Assembly: GCA_964555285.1 (NCBI GenBank)
Contig: CAZKRM010000016.1
Span: 5,348 to 69,347, forward strand
Direction of reading: 5' to 3'
Length of the DNA: 64,000 nucleotides
Source of the DNA: JBBIQV01 sp964555285
GTDB taxonomy: Bacteria; Nitrospirota; Nitrospiria; Nitrospirales; Nitrospiraceae
Position numbers and translations under genes: made by a program
Part shown: positions 1 through 7,629 of the stretch, piece by piece
How the letters are laid out: every line of letters begins with the position of its first letter
How positions within the stretch are numbered: the first letter of the stretch is position 1
Notes under the pieces: model-generated
What the model was told of the DNA's origin: nothing
Databases searched by the model: none
Seen by the model: only the letters and a program-made list of their open reading frames with translations

Positions 1-42
1 GGTTGGTGGCGACGGCGGCATTTAGCGTCGCTCTAAACCGCT

Positions 43-1500
43 TCATTTCTTCCTCGCCCGTCCAGCCGGTTTCACCGGTCGCGGTGCCTGTTCGGCCAAT
101 TCCGCCTCGATCTCTTCCACCGTCGGCAGCGCCGAGCGCAGCTCCTTCGGCAGCGCCCGCGTCAGTTCATAGGTCGAGATACCGATCGGTTTGTCGATGC
201 CGGCAAAACTGTATTCGGCGAGCAGATGATCCTTCGTCTGGCATAGGATGAGGCCGATGGTCGGGACGTCGGTCGCGTGCTTGAGCCGGTCGTTGACGAC
301 GTTGCAATAGAAGTTCACCCCGTGAGATAACCGCTCAGCCTTGTCTTGAGATAGCGCTTTCCCCAGGCGGTTTTCAGATATTTTTCGCGTTTGAATGAGT
401 CTGCCTGGGAACGGCAGGCTTCGTAGTAAACCAACTCGAGGGGGCGTCGATTTGTTGTAGATTGAACCGTGCCAGCTTCGTGTTGTTCGACACGAGCGCA
501 GAGATCTCTGGTTGCTCCGACGTAGAGATTTCCATCCTTGAGACTGCGAAGCACATACACGTAGTGGAATGATGGCAGCATCTGTATATCTCACGGGGTA
601 AAGTTTGCCGGCGTACTCGGGCTTGAACTTGCCCTTCTTCAAGTCGATGACGATGAAGGCGCGCAGGCGTAGGTGGTAGAAGAGCAGGTCGATATAGAAG
701 TCTTCGTTGCCCACGTCGAGCCGATATTGCCGGCCGACGAAGGCAAAGCCCTGGCCGAGCTCGAGCAGGAATTTCTCCAGGTGGCGGACGAGTGCGGTTT
801 CGAGTTCGCGTTCCTGGAACGGCTCGGTGAGCGTGAGGAAGTCGAAGATGTAGGGGTCTTTGAGGGTTTGCTGTACTAAGTCGGACTGCGGGGCAGGGAG
901 CATCGCGGCGAAGTTGGAAACAGCCTTGCCGTGGCGAGCGTGGGCCTGCGCGTCGATTTGCAGGGCGAGGATGTTGCGGCTCCAGCCGTTGGCGAGTGTC
1001 TGCTCCATGTACCAGCGGCGCGTCGGGAGGTCCTTGAGCTTCTCGATCAGAATGACGTGGTGAAACCACGGGATCAGCCAGAGCAGCGAATCAATGGGGT
1101 ACGGCGTTCCTGGCACAGACGGTAATTTCGCCGCAGGCGGCGGCAAGTTTCCGGGGGCAGACAATTTTGCCGCACGCTGCGGCGAAATTGCGGCCGGCTC
1201 GGAGTACTCGCGATAGAAGGCGATCATGCGACCGATGTTTCGCTCGGAAAATCCCTTCAATTCCGGCAACTCGTTCTTCAGTTCCAACGCCAGCCGCGGA
1301 ATGACGGCGGCGCCCCAGCCTTCGCGCTGTTGGCGTTCGTCGATAATGCGGCCGATGTCCCAGTAGAGGCGTACAAGCTCGGAGTTTACAGCGAGCATCG
1401 CGCGCGTCTGGGCGGCCTGGATGTGGCCCTTGACCTCGGTGACCAGGGCCGCGAAGTTGGAACGGACGATGGTTGCTTCGCGCGGGAGCTTACGAGCCAT
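43..1500 (-). CDS. DUF1016 (YhcG-type) PD-(D/E)XK nuclease, interrupted by a GIY-YIG element
   Basis: The N-terminal DUF1016 helical domain (about residues 10-185, with WLIPWFHHVILIEKLKD) and the C-terminal nuclease domain (DFYIDLLFYH near 267-276, VIDLKKGKFKPEYAGKL near 284-300) are recognisable. After Leu300 the expected continuation NFYCNVVND appears only at residue 396. The 95 intervening codons are foreign and correspond exactly to the inserted element at 316-600. The insertion is a multiple of three and has no stop in this frame, so the gene still reads as 485 aa where about 390 would be expected. Whether the product folds is unknown. The start ATG overlaps the end of hsdM by 11 nt (translational coupling). 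Family members are often found beside type I restriction genes and are thought to process DNA or repair complexes. A perfect 13-bp inverted repeat lies inside the linker coding region (1124-1136/1177-1189). Confidence 0.85.
   Translation of the reverse strand: MARKLPREATIVRSNFAALVTEVKGHIQAAQTRAMLAVNSELVRLYWDIGRIIDERQQREGWGAAVIPRLALELKNELPELKGFSERNIGRMIAFYREYSEPAAISPQRAAKLSAPGNLPPPAAKLPSVPGTPYPIDSLLWLIPWFHHVILIEKLKDLPTRRWYMEQTLANGWSRNILALQIDAQAHARHGKAVSNFAAMLPAPQSDLVQQTLKDPYIFDFLTLTEPFQERELETALVRHLEKFLLELGQGFAFVGRQYRLDVGNEDFYIDLLFYHLRLRAFIVIDLKKGKFKPEYAGKLYPVRYTDAAIIPLRVCASQSQGWKSLRRSNQRSLRSCRTTRSWHGSIYNKSTPPRVGLLRSLPFPGRLIQTRKISENRLGKALSQDKAERLSHGVNFYCNVVNDRLKHATDVPTIGLILCQTKDHLLAEYSFAGIDKPIGISTYELTRALPKELRSALPTVEEIEAELAEQAPRPVKPAGRARKK
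315..581 (-). CDS. Single-domain GIY-YIG endonuclease
   Basis: An 88-aa protein that is one GIY-YIG domain: YVYVL (GIY position) at about residues 7-11, LYVGAT (YIG position) at 19-24, the conserved Arg in the following helix, and the C-terminal REKYLKTAWGKRYLK block with the metal-binding Glu typical of the small UPF0213/UvrC-like nucleases. It lies in a different frame from the DUF1016 gene but on the same strand. Its last residues (YLTG and the TGA stop) are encoded by the terminal inverted repeat of the element, so the repeat is part of the gene. No good ribosome binding site is visible. The likely role is to cut target DNA and promote its own insertion, inferred from domain and context. 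Confidence 0.85.
   Translation of the reverse strand: MLPSFHYVYVLRSLKDGNLYVGATRDLCARVEQHEAGTVQSTTNRRPLELVYYEACRSQADSFKREKYLKTAWGKRYLKTRLSGYLTG
316..600 (-). mobile_element. 285-bp GIY-YIG insertion element with 13-bp terminal inverted repeats
   Basis: The ends carry the perfect inverted repeat ACCCCGTGAGATA (317-329) and TATCTCACGGGGT (587-599). Removing 316-600 restores the uninterrupted DUF1016 reading K-L-N-F-Y across the junction, so the boundaries follow from the host protein rather than from a guess. The host sequence is then GAAGTT/AAGTTT with no target duplication required. The only gene inside is the GIY-YIG endonuclease, whose stop codon lies in the left repeat. No transposase is present. 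The unit resembles a homing-endonuclease type element more than a classical insertion sequence; this is an inference. Confidence 0.75.
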
Positions 1501-3049
1501 ACCCCAGCTCCTTCAGATTGGCGGCAATGGCATCATCGAGCTTCGCGGCTTCGGCCTGCTGCTCCCGCAACGTGGCGGTGAGCCGCTGCATCTTCTCCTC
1601 GAAGGGTTCGCCGTCATCCTCGACCGCCTCAGCGCCGACATAGCGGCCTGGCGTGAGGATGTGGCCATGCTTTCGAATATCATCGAGCTTTGTCGCTTTG
1701 CAGAATCCCAGCACGTCGGCATACTTGCCCGCGTCTTTGTCGCCGCGCCAAGCATGGTAGGTGCCGGCGATTCTGGCAAGGTCGTCATCGGTGAGCTCGC
1801 GATGTACACGGTCCACCAAGGTTCCCATTTTGCGTGCATCGATAAAAAGCGTCTCGACGCGACGGTCTCTGAATCTTCCGTTCTTCTTGTTGCGCGCGAG
1901 AAACCACAAACAGACTGGAATTTGCGTTGAATAGAACAATTGACCCGGCAACGCCACCATGCAGTCGACCAGGTCAGCCTCGACAATAGCCTTGCGGATC
2001 TCGCCCTCGCCCGATTGGTTGGACGACATAGAACCGTTGGCGAGCACGAAGCCTGCGAGTCCAGTAGGCGCGAGATGATGAATGAAGTGTTGCACCCAAG
2101 CGTAGTTGGCGTTGCCCGCTGGCGGCACGCCATAGACCCAGCGCTTGTCGTCCTTCAGCAGCTCGCCGCGCCAGTCGCTGTCGTTGAAGGGCGGGTTGGC
2201 CAGCACGTAGTCGGCCTTCAAATCAGGATGCACGTCATGGTGGAAGGTGTCACCGTGGCCGATCTGCGCGTCGATGCCGCGAATGGCGAGGTTCATCTTG
2301 GCCAGTCGCCAGGTGGTGTAGTTGGACTCCTGCCCGTAGATGGAGATGTCGCCGAGCTTGCCGCTGTGGGCCTCGATAAACTTCTCGCTGCTGACGAACA
2401 TGCCGCCCGATCCGCAGCAGGGGTCGTAGACGCGGCCCTTGTAGGGCGCGAGCATCTCGACCAGCACGCGCACTACGCTGGAGGGCGTATAAAATTGGCC
2501 ACCGCTCTTGCCTTCGGCGCTGGCGAAGCGGGAGAGAAAATATTCATAGACGCGGCCCAAGGTGTCCTTGGCGCGATCAGCGGTATGGCCCAGGGCGATA
2601 TCGCTGACCAAGTTAATGATCTGTCCGAGTCGTATCTTGTCGAGTCCTACTCGCCCGAAATCTTTCGGCAGCACGGTCTTGAGGGAAGGGTTATCGCGCT
2701 CGATCGCACTCATCGCATCGTCGACCAGCGTGCCAATGGTCGGCTGCGGGACGTTCGCCTTGAGATATGACCAGCGCGCCTCCTTCGGCACCCAGAAAAT
2801 GCTGGCAGCTTTGTATTCGTCGGGGTCTTCAGGATCAGCGCCCTTCTTGCGCTGTGTTTCGAGCTCGGCGTGCTTTGCCTCGAAGGCATCGGAGATGTAC
2901 TTGAGGAAGATCAGGCCCAGGACGACGTGCTTATACTCCGCCGCGTCCATGTTGTTGCGGAGGCCGTCGGCCATCTGCCACAGCTTGGCCTCGAAGCCGA
3001 GATTGGCACCAGTATCTGCCTTCGCTGCTGTCTTTCCTTTAGGCGCCAT
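1490..3049 (-). CDS. hsdM: Type I restriction-modification DNA methyltransferase subunit HsdM
   Basis: N6-adenine methyltransferase of 519 aa. The N-terminal HsdM helical domain (residues 15-150, FEAKLWQMADGLRNNMDA) is followed by the SAM-binding motif I DPCCGSGGMF (about 209-218) and the catalytic motif NPPF (285-288). Full length for the family. It methylates adenine within a bipartite site set by an HsdS subunit. No hsdS or hsdR is inside the window; they may lie left of position 1, downstream on this strand. The last 11 nt overlap the DUF1016 gene. The ATG at 3049 fits the family start, with only a weak AGAGGA upstream. Confidence 0.95.
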   Translation of the reverse strand: MAPKGKTAAKADTGANLGFEAKLWQMADGLRNNMDAAEYKHVVLGLIFLKYISDAFEAKHAELETQRKKGADPEDPDEYKAASIFWVPKEARWSYLKANVPQPTIGTLVDDAMSAIERDNPSLKTVLPKDFGRVGLDKIRLGQIINLVSDIALGHTADRAKDTLGRVYEYFLSRFASAEGKSGGQFYTPSSVVRVLVEMLAPYKGRVYDPCCGSGGMFVSSEKFIEAHSGKLGDISIYGQESNYTTWRLAKMNLAIRGIDAQIGHGDTFHHDVHPDLKADYVLANPPFNDSDWRGELLKDDKRWVYGVPPAGNANYAWVQHFIHHLAPTGLAGFVLANGSMSSNQSGEGEIRKAIVEADLVDCMVALPGQLFYSTQIPVCLWFLARNKKNGRFRDRRVETLFIDARKMGTLVDRVHRELTDDDLARIAGTYHAWRGDKDAGKYADVLGFCKATKLDDIRKHGHILTPGRYVGAEAVEDDGEPFEEKMQRLTATLREQQAEAAKLDDAIAANLKELGYGS

Positions 3050-3156
3050 TGATCGTGCTAGTCCTCTCCACGTGCAAGCGAAAATCCATCCCGACTATTG
3101 CGCCGAAGAATACCCCTTTCCCTTTAAGAAAGCACCCCGCCTTTTCTGGGGAGAAG

Positions 3157-3315
3157 AGCTTATGGCATATGGCTAATGGCAAGAGCAAGAGACGTATCTC
3201 GTGAAGCGTATCTCGCGAGCCAGGACAATCGCCGCCTGCGAACGACGGGATACGAGGGACGAACGACGTCGTGTGAGAGCTGATGGCTGATGGTGTATGG
3301 CAAGAGCGGGAAACG
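3157..3315. repeat. Pair of about 38-bp direct repeats built from ATGGC-containing heptamers
   Basis: 3157-3194 and 3278-3315 are imperfect copies (roughly three quarters identical by eye). Each is made of 7-nt units of the type NNATGGC followed by AAGAGC. Between them, 3193-3220 holds two 14-nt units CGTATCTCGTGAAG/CGTATCTCGCGAGC, partly mirrored by GGGATACGAGG at 3248-3258. This fills the space between hepT and hsdM. The pattern resembles the short tandem heptanucleotide repeats known from cyanobacteria, but relatedness is not shown. Confidence 0.65.
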
Positions 3316-3320
3316 CCGGC

Positions 3321-3674
3321 TCAGTTCTTAGGCTGGCGCTTGGTCACAGGCTTGAGCATGTGGCTCACCTGTCTCTTCAGGGCCGGCAGATCCCGTTCCA
3401 CCACGGCCCAGACTTCTCCCAAATCAATGCCGAGGTAGTCATGGACCAACACATGGCGCATCTTGATGATCTGTGGCCAAGGAACTTGCTGGTGGGTCTT
3501 GCGAAAAGTTGGCGTGAGCTTGCCGGTTGCCTCACCGATGATTTGAATGTGGTGAATCATCCAGGTGTGGACGAGTTCGTCTTCCTCAAATACACGCCGA
3601 CCGCGCTTCGCATACCGTTCGATCCGCTTGATGGCATCAAGGATATCCTGCAGGCGTCCGCGATCATCCCTCAT
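3321..3674 (-). CDS. HepT-like HEPN toxin (DUF86)
   Basis: A 117-aa all-helical protein with the HEPN RNase signature R-x4-H-x-Y (RHVLVHDY, near residues 74-81). In characterised MntA/HepT pairs the HEPN protein is the toxin or RNase, and the nucleotidyltransferase silences it by AMPylation near this motif. It starts within the stop codon of the upstream nucleotidyltransferase (ATGA overlap), as usual for this pair. Position beside hsdM and a nuclease gene suggests a defence block. Confidence 0.9.
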   Translation of the reverse strand: MRDDRGRLQDILDAIKRIERYAKRGRRVFEEDELVHTWMIHHIQIIGEATGKLTPTFRKTHQQVPWPQIIKMRHVLVHDYLGIDLGEVWAVVERDLPALKRQVSHMLKPVTKRQPKN

Positions 3675-3964
3675 AAGGCGATCGCGTCTCTGAGGACTTC
3701 TTTCCGAAGCGGCCGGCGGAGTCCGCGCTCCGAGGCCACATCGACCGGCCGTTTGAGCAGGCGTTCCAGATCGAGAATCAAGGCGGCATGATCGAGAAGA
3801 CTGCGGCCTTCATCCATTTCGACCAAGAAGTCTACGTCGCTTCCCCGCCGGGCCGTTCCTCGCGCCACCGATCCAAACACACGCACCTTCCGCGCGCCGT
3901 GACGCGCCGCAATCTGGAGAATCTTTGTTCTCTTAGACCGGAGTAATCGGCGGATACTCATCAC
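3671..3964 (-). CDS. MntA-type minimal nucleotidyltransferase (antitoxin)
   Basis: A 97-aa protein with the nucleotidyltransferase signature G-S-x10-D-x-D (GSVARGTARRGSDVD), both Asp residues present, followed by a DLERLLKRPVDVAS segment with the third acidic position. Family members AMPylate the partner HEPN toxin. First gene of a two-gene operon with the HepT-like toxin. Length is normal. Confidence 0.9.
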   Translation of the reverse strand: MMSIRRLLRSKRTKILQIAARHGARKVRVFGSVARGTARRGSDVDFLVEMDEGRSLLDHAALILDLERLLKRPVDVASERGLRRPLRKEVLRDAIAL

Positions 3965-4128
3965 TCGCCTCCTGCGCCTAGTCTAGCCAAATCACGCGTA
4001 GAACGCCAGCAACCTCCCCGTCTACAGCTTCCGTACCGATAGTTATTGGCTGGAAGAGGTAGGGGGTGAGGGGCAATGGGAGGGTTCCGTGAGGAGGGAA
4101 GAGTCAGGGACACTATCTGCGAAACTCG

Positions 4129-4407
4129 TCACGGATTTTGCCACGTCGCGCCTTCGTAGATCGGATTGAATTGGTGGGTCAGCTTCACGGTATCGCCGTC
4201 ATTGACGATCGAATCCAACGTACCGACCTTCTTGTTGACTGCGACGAGGATTTCTCCTTTGGTGGCCAGAGCAAGCGCCCCACCGAGTTTTTCCGGATGG
4301 GCCTCCAGGATGGCCTTGACCGTCATAGGCGCGGTGACCTCTACTTCCATTTCGGACTCCTCTACGGTCTGACGCAAGGCATGCCCGAACATCATGATCG
4401 TGACCAT
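4129..4407 (-). CDS. MoaD/ThiS-like ubiquitin-fold protein without C-terminal Gly-Gly
   Basis: A 92-aa protein with the beta-grasp pattern of MoaD/ThiS: an N-terminal strand with FGHALRQ, a TVKAIL helix start, and the DGDTVKLTHQF strand near the C-terminus. True sulfur carriers end in Gly-Gly, but this protein continues to an unrelated tail ending in ATWQNP. It may be cleaved, or it may serve as a structural or regulatory subunit. It is the third gene of an operon with the FAD/Fe-S oxidoreductase and diheme cytochrome (12-nt gap to the latter), so a role tied to that redox complex is possible. Confidence 0.65.
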   Translation of the reverse strand: MVTIMMFGHALRQTVEESEMEVEVTAPMTVKAILEAHPEKLGGALALATKGEILVAVNKKVGTLDSIVNDGDTVKLTHQFNPIYEGATWQNP

Positions 4408-4419
4408 ATCGGTTCTCCT

Positions 4420-4662
4420 TCACACGTCCTTGTTTACCCGATGGCACCGGAAGCAATCCTGCCGCTTCGGATGCTTCGCCGCCGGCGGCCGGATGCCTGT
4501 CGCTGCATGGCACCGTAGACAGTCTTGTTCGACGCCGACCCGACGGTGTTCTTCGTTTTTCGGAACCGGCGGGTTTTGATCCCGCGGAGACGGCAGCAAC
4601 GCGATGCCGACCACCACGAGCACCATCAAGACCACAAAGATGAGATCCGCTTTCCTGAACAT
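4420..4662 (-). CDS. Small membrane-anchored diheme c-type cytochrome
   Basis: An 80-aa protein with one N-terminal membrane helix (about residues 7-24, uncleaved anchor or signal) and two CxxCH heme sites (CLRCH and CFRCH) about 18 residues apart. It resembles the minimal NapB/cytochrome c3-like diheme modules. Its ATG overlaps the stop of the large FAD/Fe-S gene (ATGA), so the two are translated together. It probably passes electrons between that enzyme and the periplasmic or membrane chain. Confidence 0.8.
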   Translation of the reverse strand: MFRKADLIFVVLMVLVVVGIALLPSPRDQNPPVPKNEEHRRVGVEQDCLRCHAATGIRPPAAKHPKRQDCFRCHRVNKDV

Positions 4663-7505
4663 CAGGGCTTGGCCTTCCCGCTCCCACCCGGTTGCCGCGC
4701 CGCCGCCTCATAGGCTTCGTTCAGCACCTCCGCCACATGCTTGACCTGCGCGCGTCCTCGCAGGCCGTTCTTGAGCTGGATCATGCATGCCGGACAGCTG
4801 GTGGCCACCACCTCGGCACCGCTCTGTTCGATGGCCCGGCGCTTCCGTTCAAATATCTTCTGTGAGGTGTCATAGTCTTTCACCATGTACGTTCCCGCTC
4901 CGCCGGCACAGCGATCCGCATCCTGCATTTCCACGTACTCGATGCCCGGCAATTCGGCGAGAATCTTTCGTGGTTCCTTGGTCACCCCCGCCGCCCGCAG
5001 GTGACATGACGAATGGTACGTGACCCGCCGCTTGGTCAAGGCCGCAACTCCCTTCGGCGGCTGATTCGCAGACTGCGCCACAAATTCAGAGATATGCCGG
5101 ACCCGCTTGACGAGGGCTTCAGCAGCTTGTCGCTCAGGGCCCTGTTCGAAGAGCTTTGGATAATCCTTCAGCATGAGCGTGCAGGACGCGCAGCCGGTCA
5201 CCACCGTGTCATAGGGTGCCAGCGACGCGAGGTTGAACCGAGCATGCTCGCGCACGAGATCGCCGTGGCCATATGTCTCCACCGGCGTCCCGGAGCAGCG
5301 TTGCGGCGGGAGCGCGGGCTCCACGCCGTGCTTGCGCAGAACCGCAATGACCGCATCCCCCACCCCATCGTCAAAGTAGTTTGCCGCACAGCCATGAAAA
5401 TACGCGATGCCTCCCTGCTGCCGCGCAGTCCCTTTCCGAACGAGTTTCGGATACCGTTCACGCAGATGGCGCCGAGCCAGCCTGGGCAACACCATGTCCC
5501 ATGGGACGCGTGCGGTCGCGGCAATCCAACGCATGAATGGCCGTGTGGTCCACTCGATCAACCGGCGCGACCACGGCCGGTCCCAGAGTCCCTGTGTCTT
5601 GGCCAGCAGTGTAAGCAACGGGTCGAACAGCACAGGCTGTGCCTGCAACCGGAAGATGAGTCCCGCGAGGTGATTCGGGTGTTCCGCGCGCCGTTTGAGG
5701 ATCAGCTCCGAGACATCCACACCGGCCGGGCAAATAGTCCGGCAGGACTTGCAGTTCAAACAGGCTTCCACCACCCGTTTCGAGTCGAGGTAGCGGTAGT
5801 CCTTCGCCGTCACGATCTCGAACCAGCCCCGGGAACTCATGTCTTCCGATTGAAACACGTCGTAGACCGGACAGACCGAGTTGCACTTGGCACAAGTCGC
5901 GCAGGATTTGGACAACCGTGTGTAGTCGATGTGCTCCGTGAACGGTGCGTCGCTGAGTTTGACCCCGGGATTGAGGACGCCGGAAGGATCAAACGCGCGT
6001 TTGATCCGGACAAACAAGTCATACAACTCATCCCCGAACATGTTCCGAACATACTCCGCACGGACTCGGCCGTCGCCGTGCTCGCCGCAGATGGAGCCGC
6101 CGAAGCGGGTAAGGACGGTCTGATGGATCTCGTGGTACCCCTCGACCATCTTGTCGAAGTCCTGCCGATCATTCACGTCGAGCAGAGGGACGATGTGGGC
6201 GTTGCCGTTCCCGATGTGCCCGAAGATGGCGACGGGCACTTTCTGCCCCTTGAAGAAGTCCTCGAGATAGCGGATCAGCTCGCTGATGCGCTCCGCGCGG
6301 ACGACCACGTCGTCCACAAAATTGATCGGCTTCTTCTTGGGGTCGAACCGGTAGAGCGTGGGATAGAGCGCCTTCCTGGCTTTCCACAGTTCATCCCGTT
6401 GCTCACGGTCAAAGGCCATCGTGAGATCGGCTGCCAACCGGTAGCGCCGGCAGATCGCCGCCATTCGTTCCGCCTGCTCTTTCAAATCAACCTGTTCACC
6501 GTCCGCATCTACTTCAGCCAGCAAGGTCGCAGCGGCGTCGGTGGGAATGCCGTGCTGGCTTCGGCCAATCAGGTCCAACGTGTTGGCGCCCATGATTTCG
6601 AGCGCACTCGGCGCCAGTTGCAGCAGGAGGGGAACTGCCTCGCCGACATCTTCCAGGTGTCGGAAATGAATCATCGCCGTCAGGCTGGCACGCGGCTTCT
6701 CGACGAGGCGGATCGTGGCCTCACTGATGACACCGAGCGTCCCTTCGCTGCCGACGAACAGCTTGGGCAGATCGAACACCCCTTGCTCCAGACCGTCCGC
6801 GAGGCCGAACAGATTATAGCCGCAACTGTTCTTGCTGACGTGAGGCCGCTTGGCGCGGATGAGCTTGTCGTGGGCCTGGGTCAACCGGAACAGGTTCCCG
6901 AGCACAGGGAACCTCGTCAAGAGCCGTTCGGTCGCCGCGTCGTTCACATCATAGGCTCGCGCGTCGAGCCAATGTCCCGACGCCAGGCAGACGCGTACGC
7001 TCGAGACGTTGTCCTTCACCGACCCATAGCGCAAGGTGTGCGGACCGGACGAGTTGTTCGCCAACATCCCGCCAAGCTTACACATATCTCCACTGGACGG
7101 ATCGGGGCCGAACATCAGCCCTTGGAGCCCCAGTTGGGTGTTGAGTTCGGTGAGGACGATCCCGGGCTGGACGCGCGCCCATTTCTCTTCCCGGTTCAGT
7201 TCGACCATGCGATTGATGCGGGACACATCGAGGATGATGCCGGACCCGATCGCCGACCCTGTGAGGTTGGTGCCGGCTGCGCGGGGTGTCAGCGGGATTC
7301 CTCTGCTCACCGCGTAGGCAACCACGGCGTGGATATCCTCTTCAGACTCAGCCGACACGACGGCTTTGGGCCTCATGCGGTACATGCCGGCGTCCACGGC
7401 GTAGGCGGTCAGCGTCGGCCCATCGTCACGAACCCGCTCGTGCCCCAGCAGACGACGAAGATCGTCGGCAATGGCATGTGATTTTTCTGGCAGGATGAGT
7501 GGCAT
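4662..7505 (-). CDS. FAD-binding oxidase fused to Fe-S/CCG subunit (GlcD-GlcF-like 2-hydroxyacid dehydrogenase)
   Basis: A 947-aa fusion. Order: FAD-binding type 4 domain (about 35-215), FAD-oxidase C-terminal domain with GHIGNGNAH (to about 520), two [4Fe-4S] ferredoxin sites (CATCAKCNSVCP near 540 and CLNCKSCRTICP near 590), and two cysteine-rich CCG domains (GCAANYF... and SSCHLRAAG...TSCPACM) as in GlcF/LutA/HdrB. The separate GlcD and GlcF subunits of glycolate oxidase are joined here. The likely reaction is oxidation of a 2-hydroxyacid (glycolate or D-lactate) with electrons sent to quinone or to the cytochrome encoded next. The divergent neighbour at 7630 makes or uses 2-hydroxyacids, which supports this. 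The exact substrate cannot be read from the sequence. Confidence 0.9.
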   Translation of the reverse strand: MPLILPEKSHAIADDLRRLLGHERVRDDGPTLTAYAVDAGMYRMRPKAVVSAESEEDIHAVVAYAVSRGIPLTPRAAGTNLTGSAIGSGIILDVSRINRMVELNREEKWARVQPGIVLTELNTQLGLQGLMFGPDPSSGDMCKLGGMLANNSSGPHTLRYGSVKDNVSSVRVCLASGHWLDARAYDVNDAATERLLTRFPVLGNLFRLTQAHDKLIRAKRPHVSKNSCGYNLFGLADGLEQGVFDLPKLFVGSEGTLGVISEATIRLVEKPRASLTAMIHFRHLEDVGEAVPLLLQLAPSALEIMGANTLDLIGRSQHGIPTDAAATLLAEVDADGEQVDLKEQAERMAAICRRYRLAADLTMAFDREQRDELWKARKALYPTLYRFDPKKKPINFVDDVVVRAERISELIRYLEDFFKGQKVPVAIFGHIGNGNAHIVPLLDVNDRQDFDKMVEGYHEIHQTVLTRFGGSICGEHGDGRVRAEYVRNMFGDELYDLFVRIKRAFDPSGVLNPGVKLSDAPFTEHIDYTRLSKSCATCAKCNSVCPVYDVFQSEDMSSRGWFEIVTAKDYRYLDSKRVVEACLNCKSCRTICPAGVDVSELILKRRAEHPNHLAGLIFRLQAQPVLFDPLLTLLAKTQGLWDRPWSRRLIEWTTRPFMRWIAATARVPWDMVLPRLARRHLRERYPKLVRKGTARQQGGIAYFHGCAANYFDDGVGDAVIAVLRKHGVEPALPPQRCSGTPVETYGHGDLVREHARFNLASLAPYDTVVTGCASCTLMLKDYPKLFEQGPERQAAEALVKRVRHISEFVAQSANQPPKGVAALTKRRVTYHSSCHLRAAGVTKEPRKILAELPGIEYVEMQDADRCAGGAGTYMVKDYDTSQKIFERKRRAIEQSGAEVVATSCPACMIQLKNGLRGRAQVKHVAEVLNEAYEAAARQPGGSGKAKP

Positions 7506-7629
7506 TGCACAGGCCGATGTGTAGACGTCACATCATTCTAGACGCCGGACGAGAGGAGAACAAGCGTGGGTTGTTGGGCCGAGGTTGTTTCGTTATGATA
7601 CGGATCTTACTCGATAGAGCAATATCTCT

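Noticed and set aside
311..605. Direct repeat AAGTT on both sides of the GIY-YIG element as a target duplication
   Set aside because: Removing only one copy would shift the DUF1016 frame and lose the conserved K-L-N-F-Y; the repeat is better explained by the natural target sequence.
374..1069. Frame of 231 codons within the DUF1016 gene
   Set aside because: Frame-shifted read of DUF1016 plus the element; Pro/Arg-rich and not a protein family.
5013..7481. Long open frame (822 codons) on the plus strand
   Set aside because: It is exactly antisense to the FAD/Fe-S fusion gene, has low-complexity His/Arg/Val-rich composition and no domain; a GC-rich shadow.
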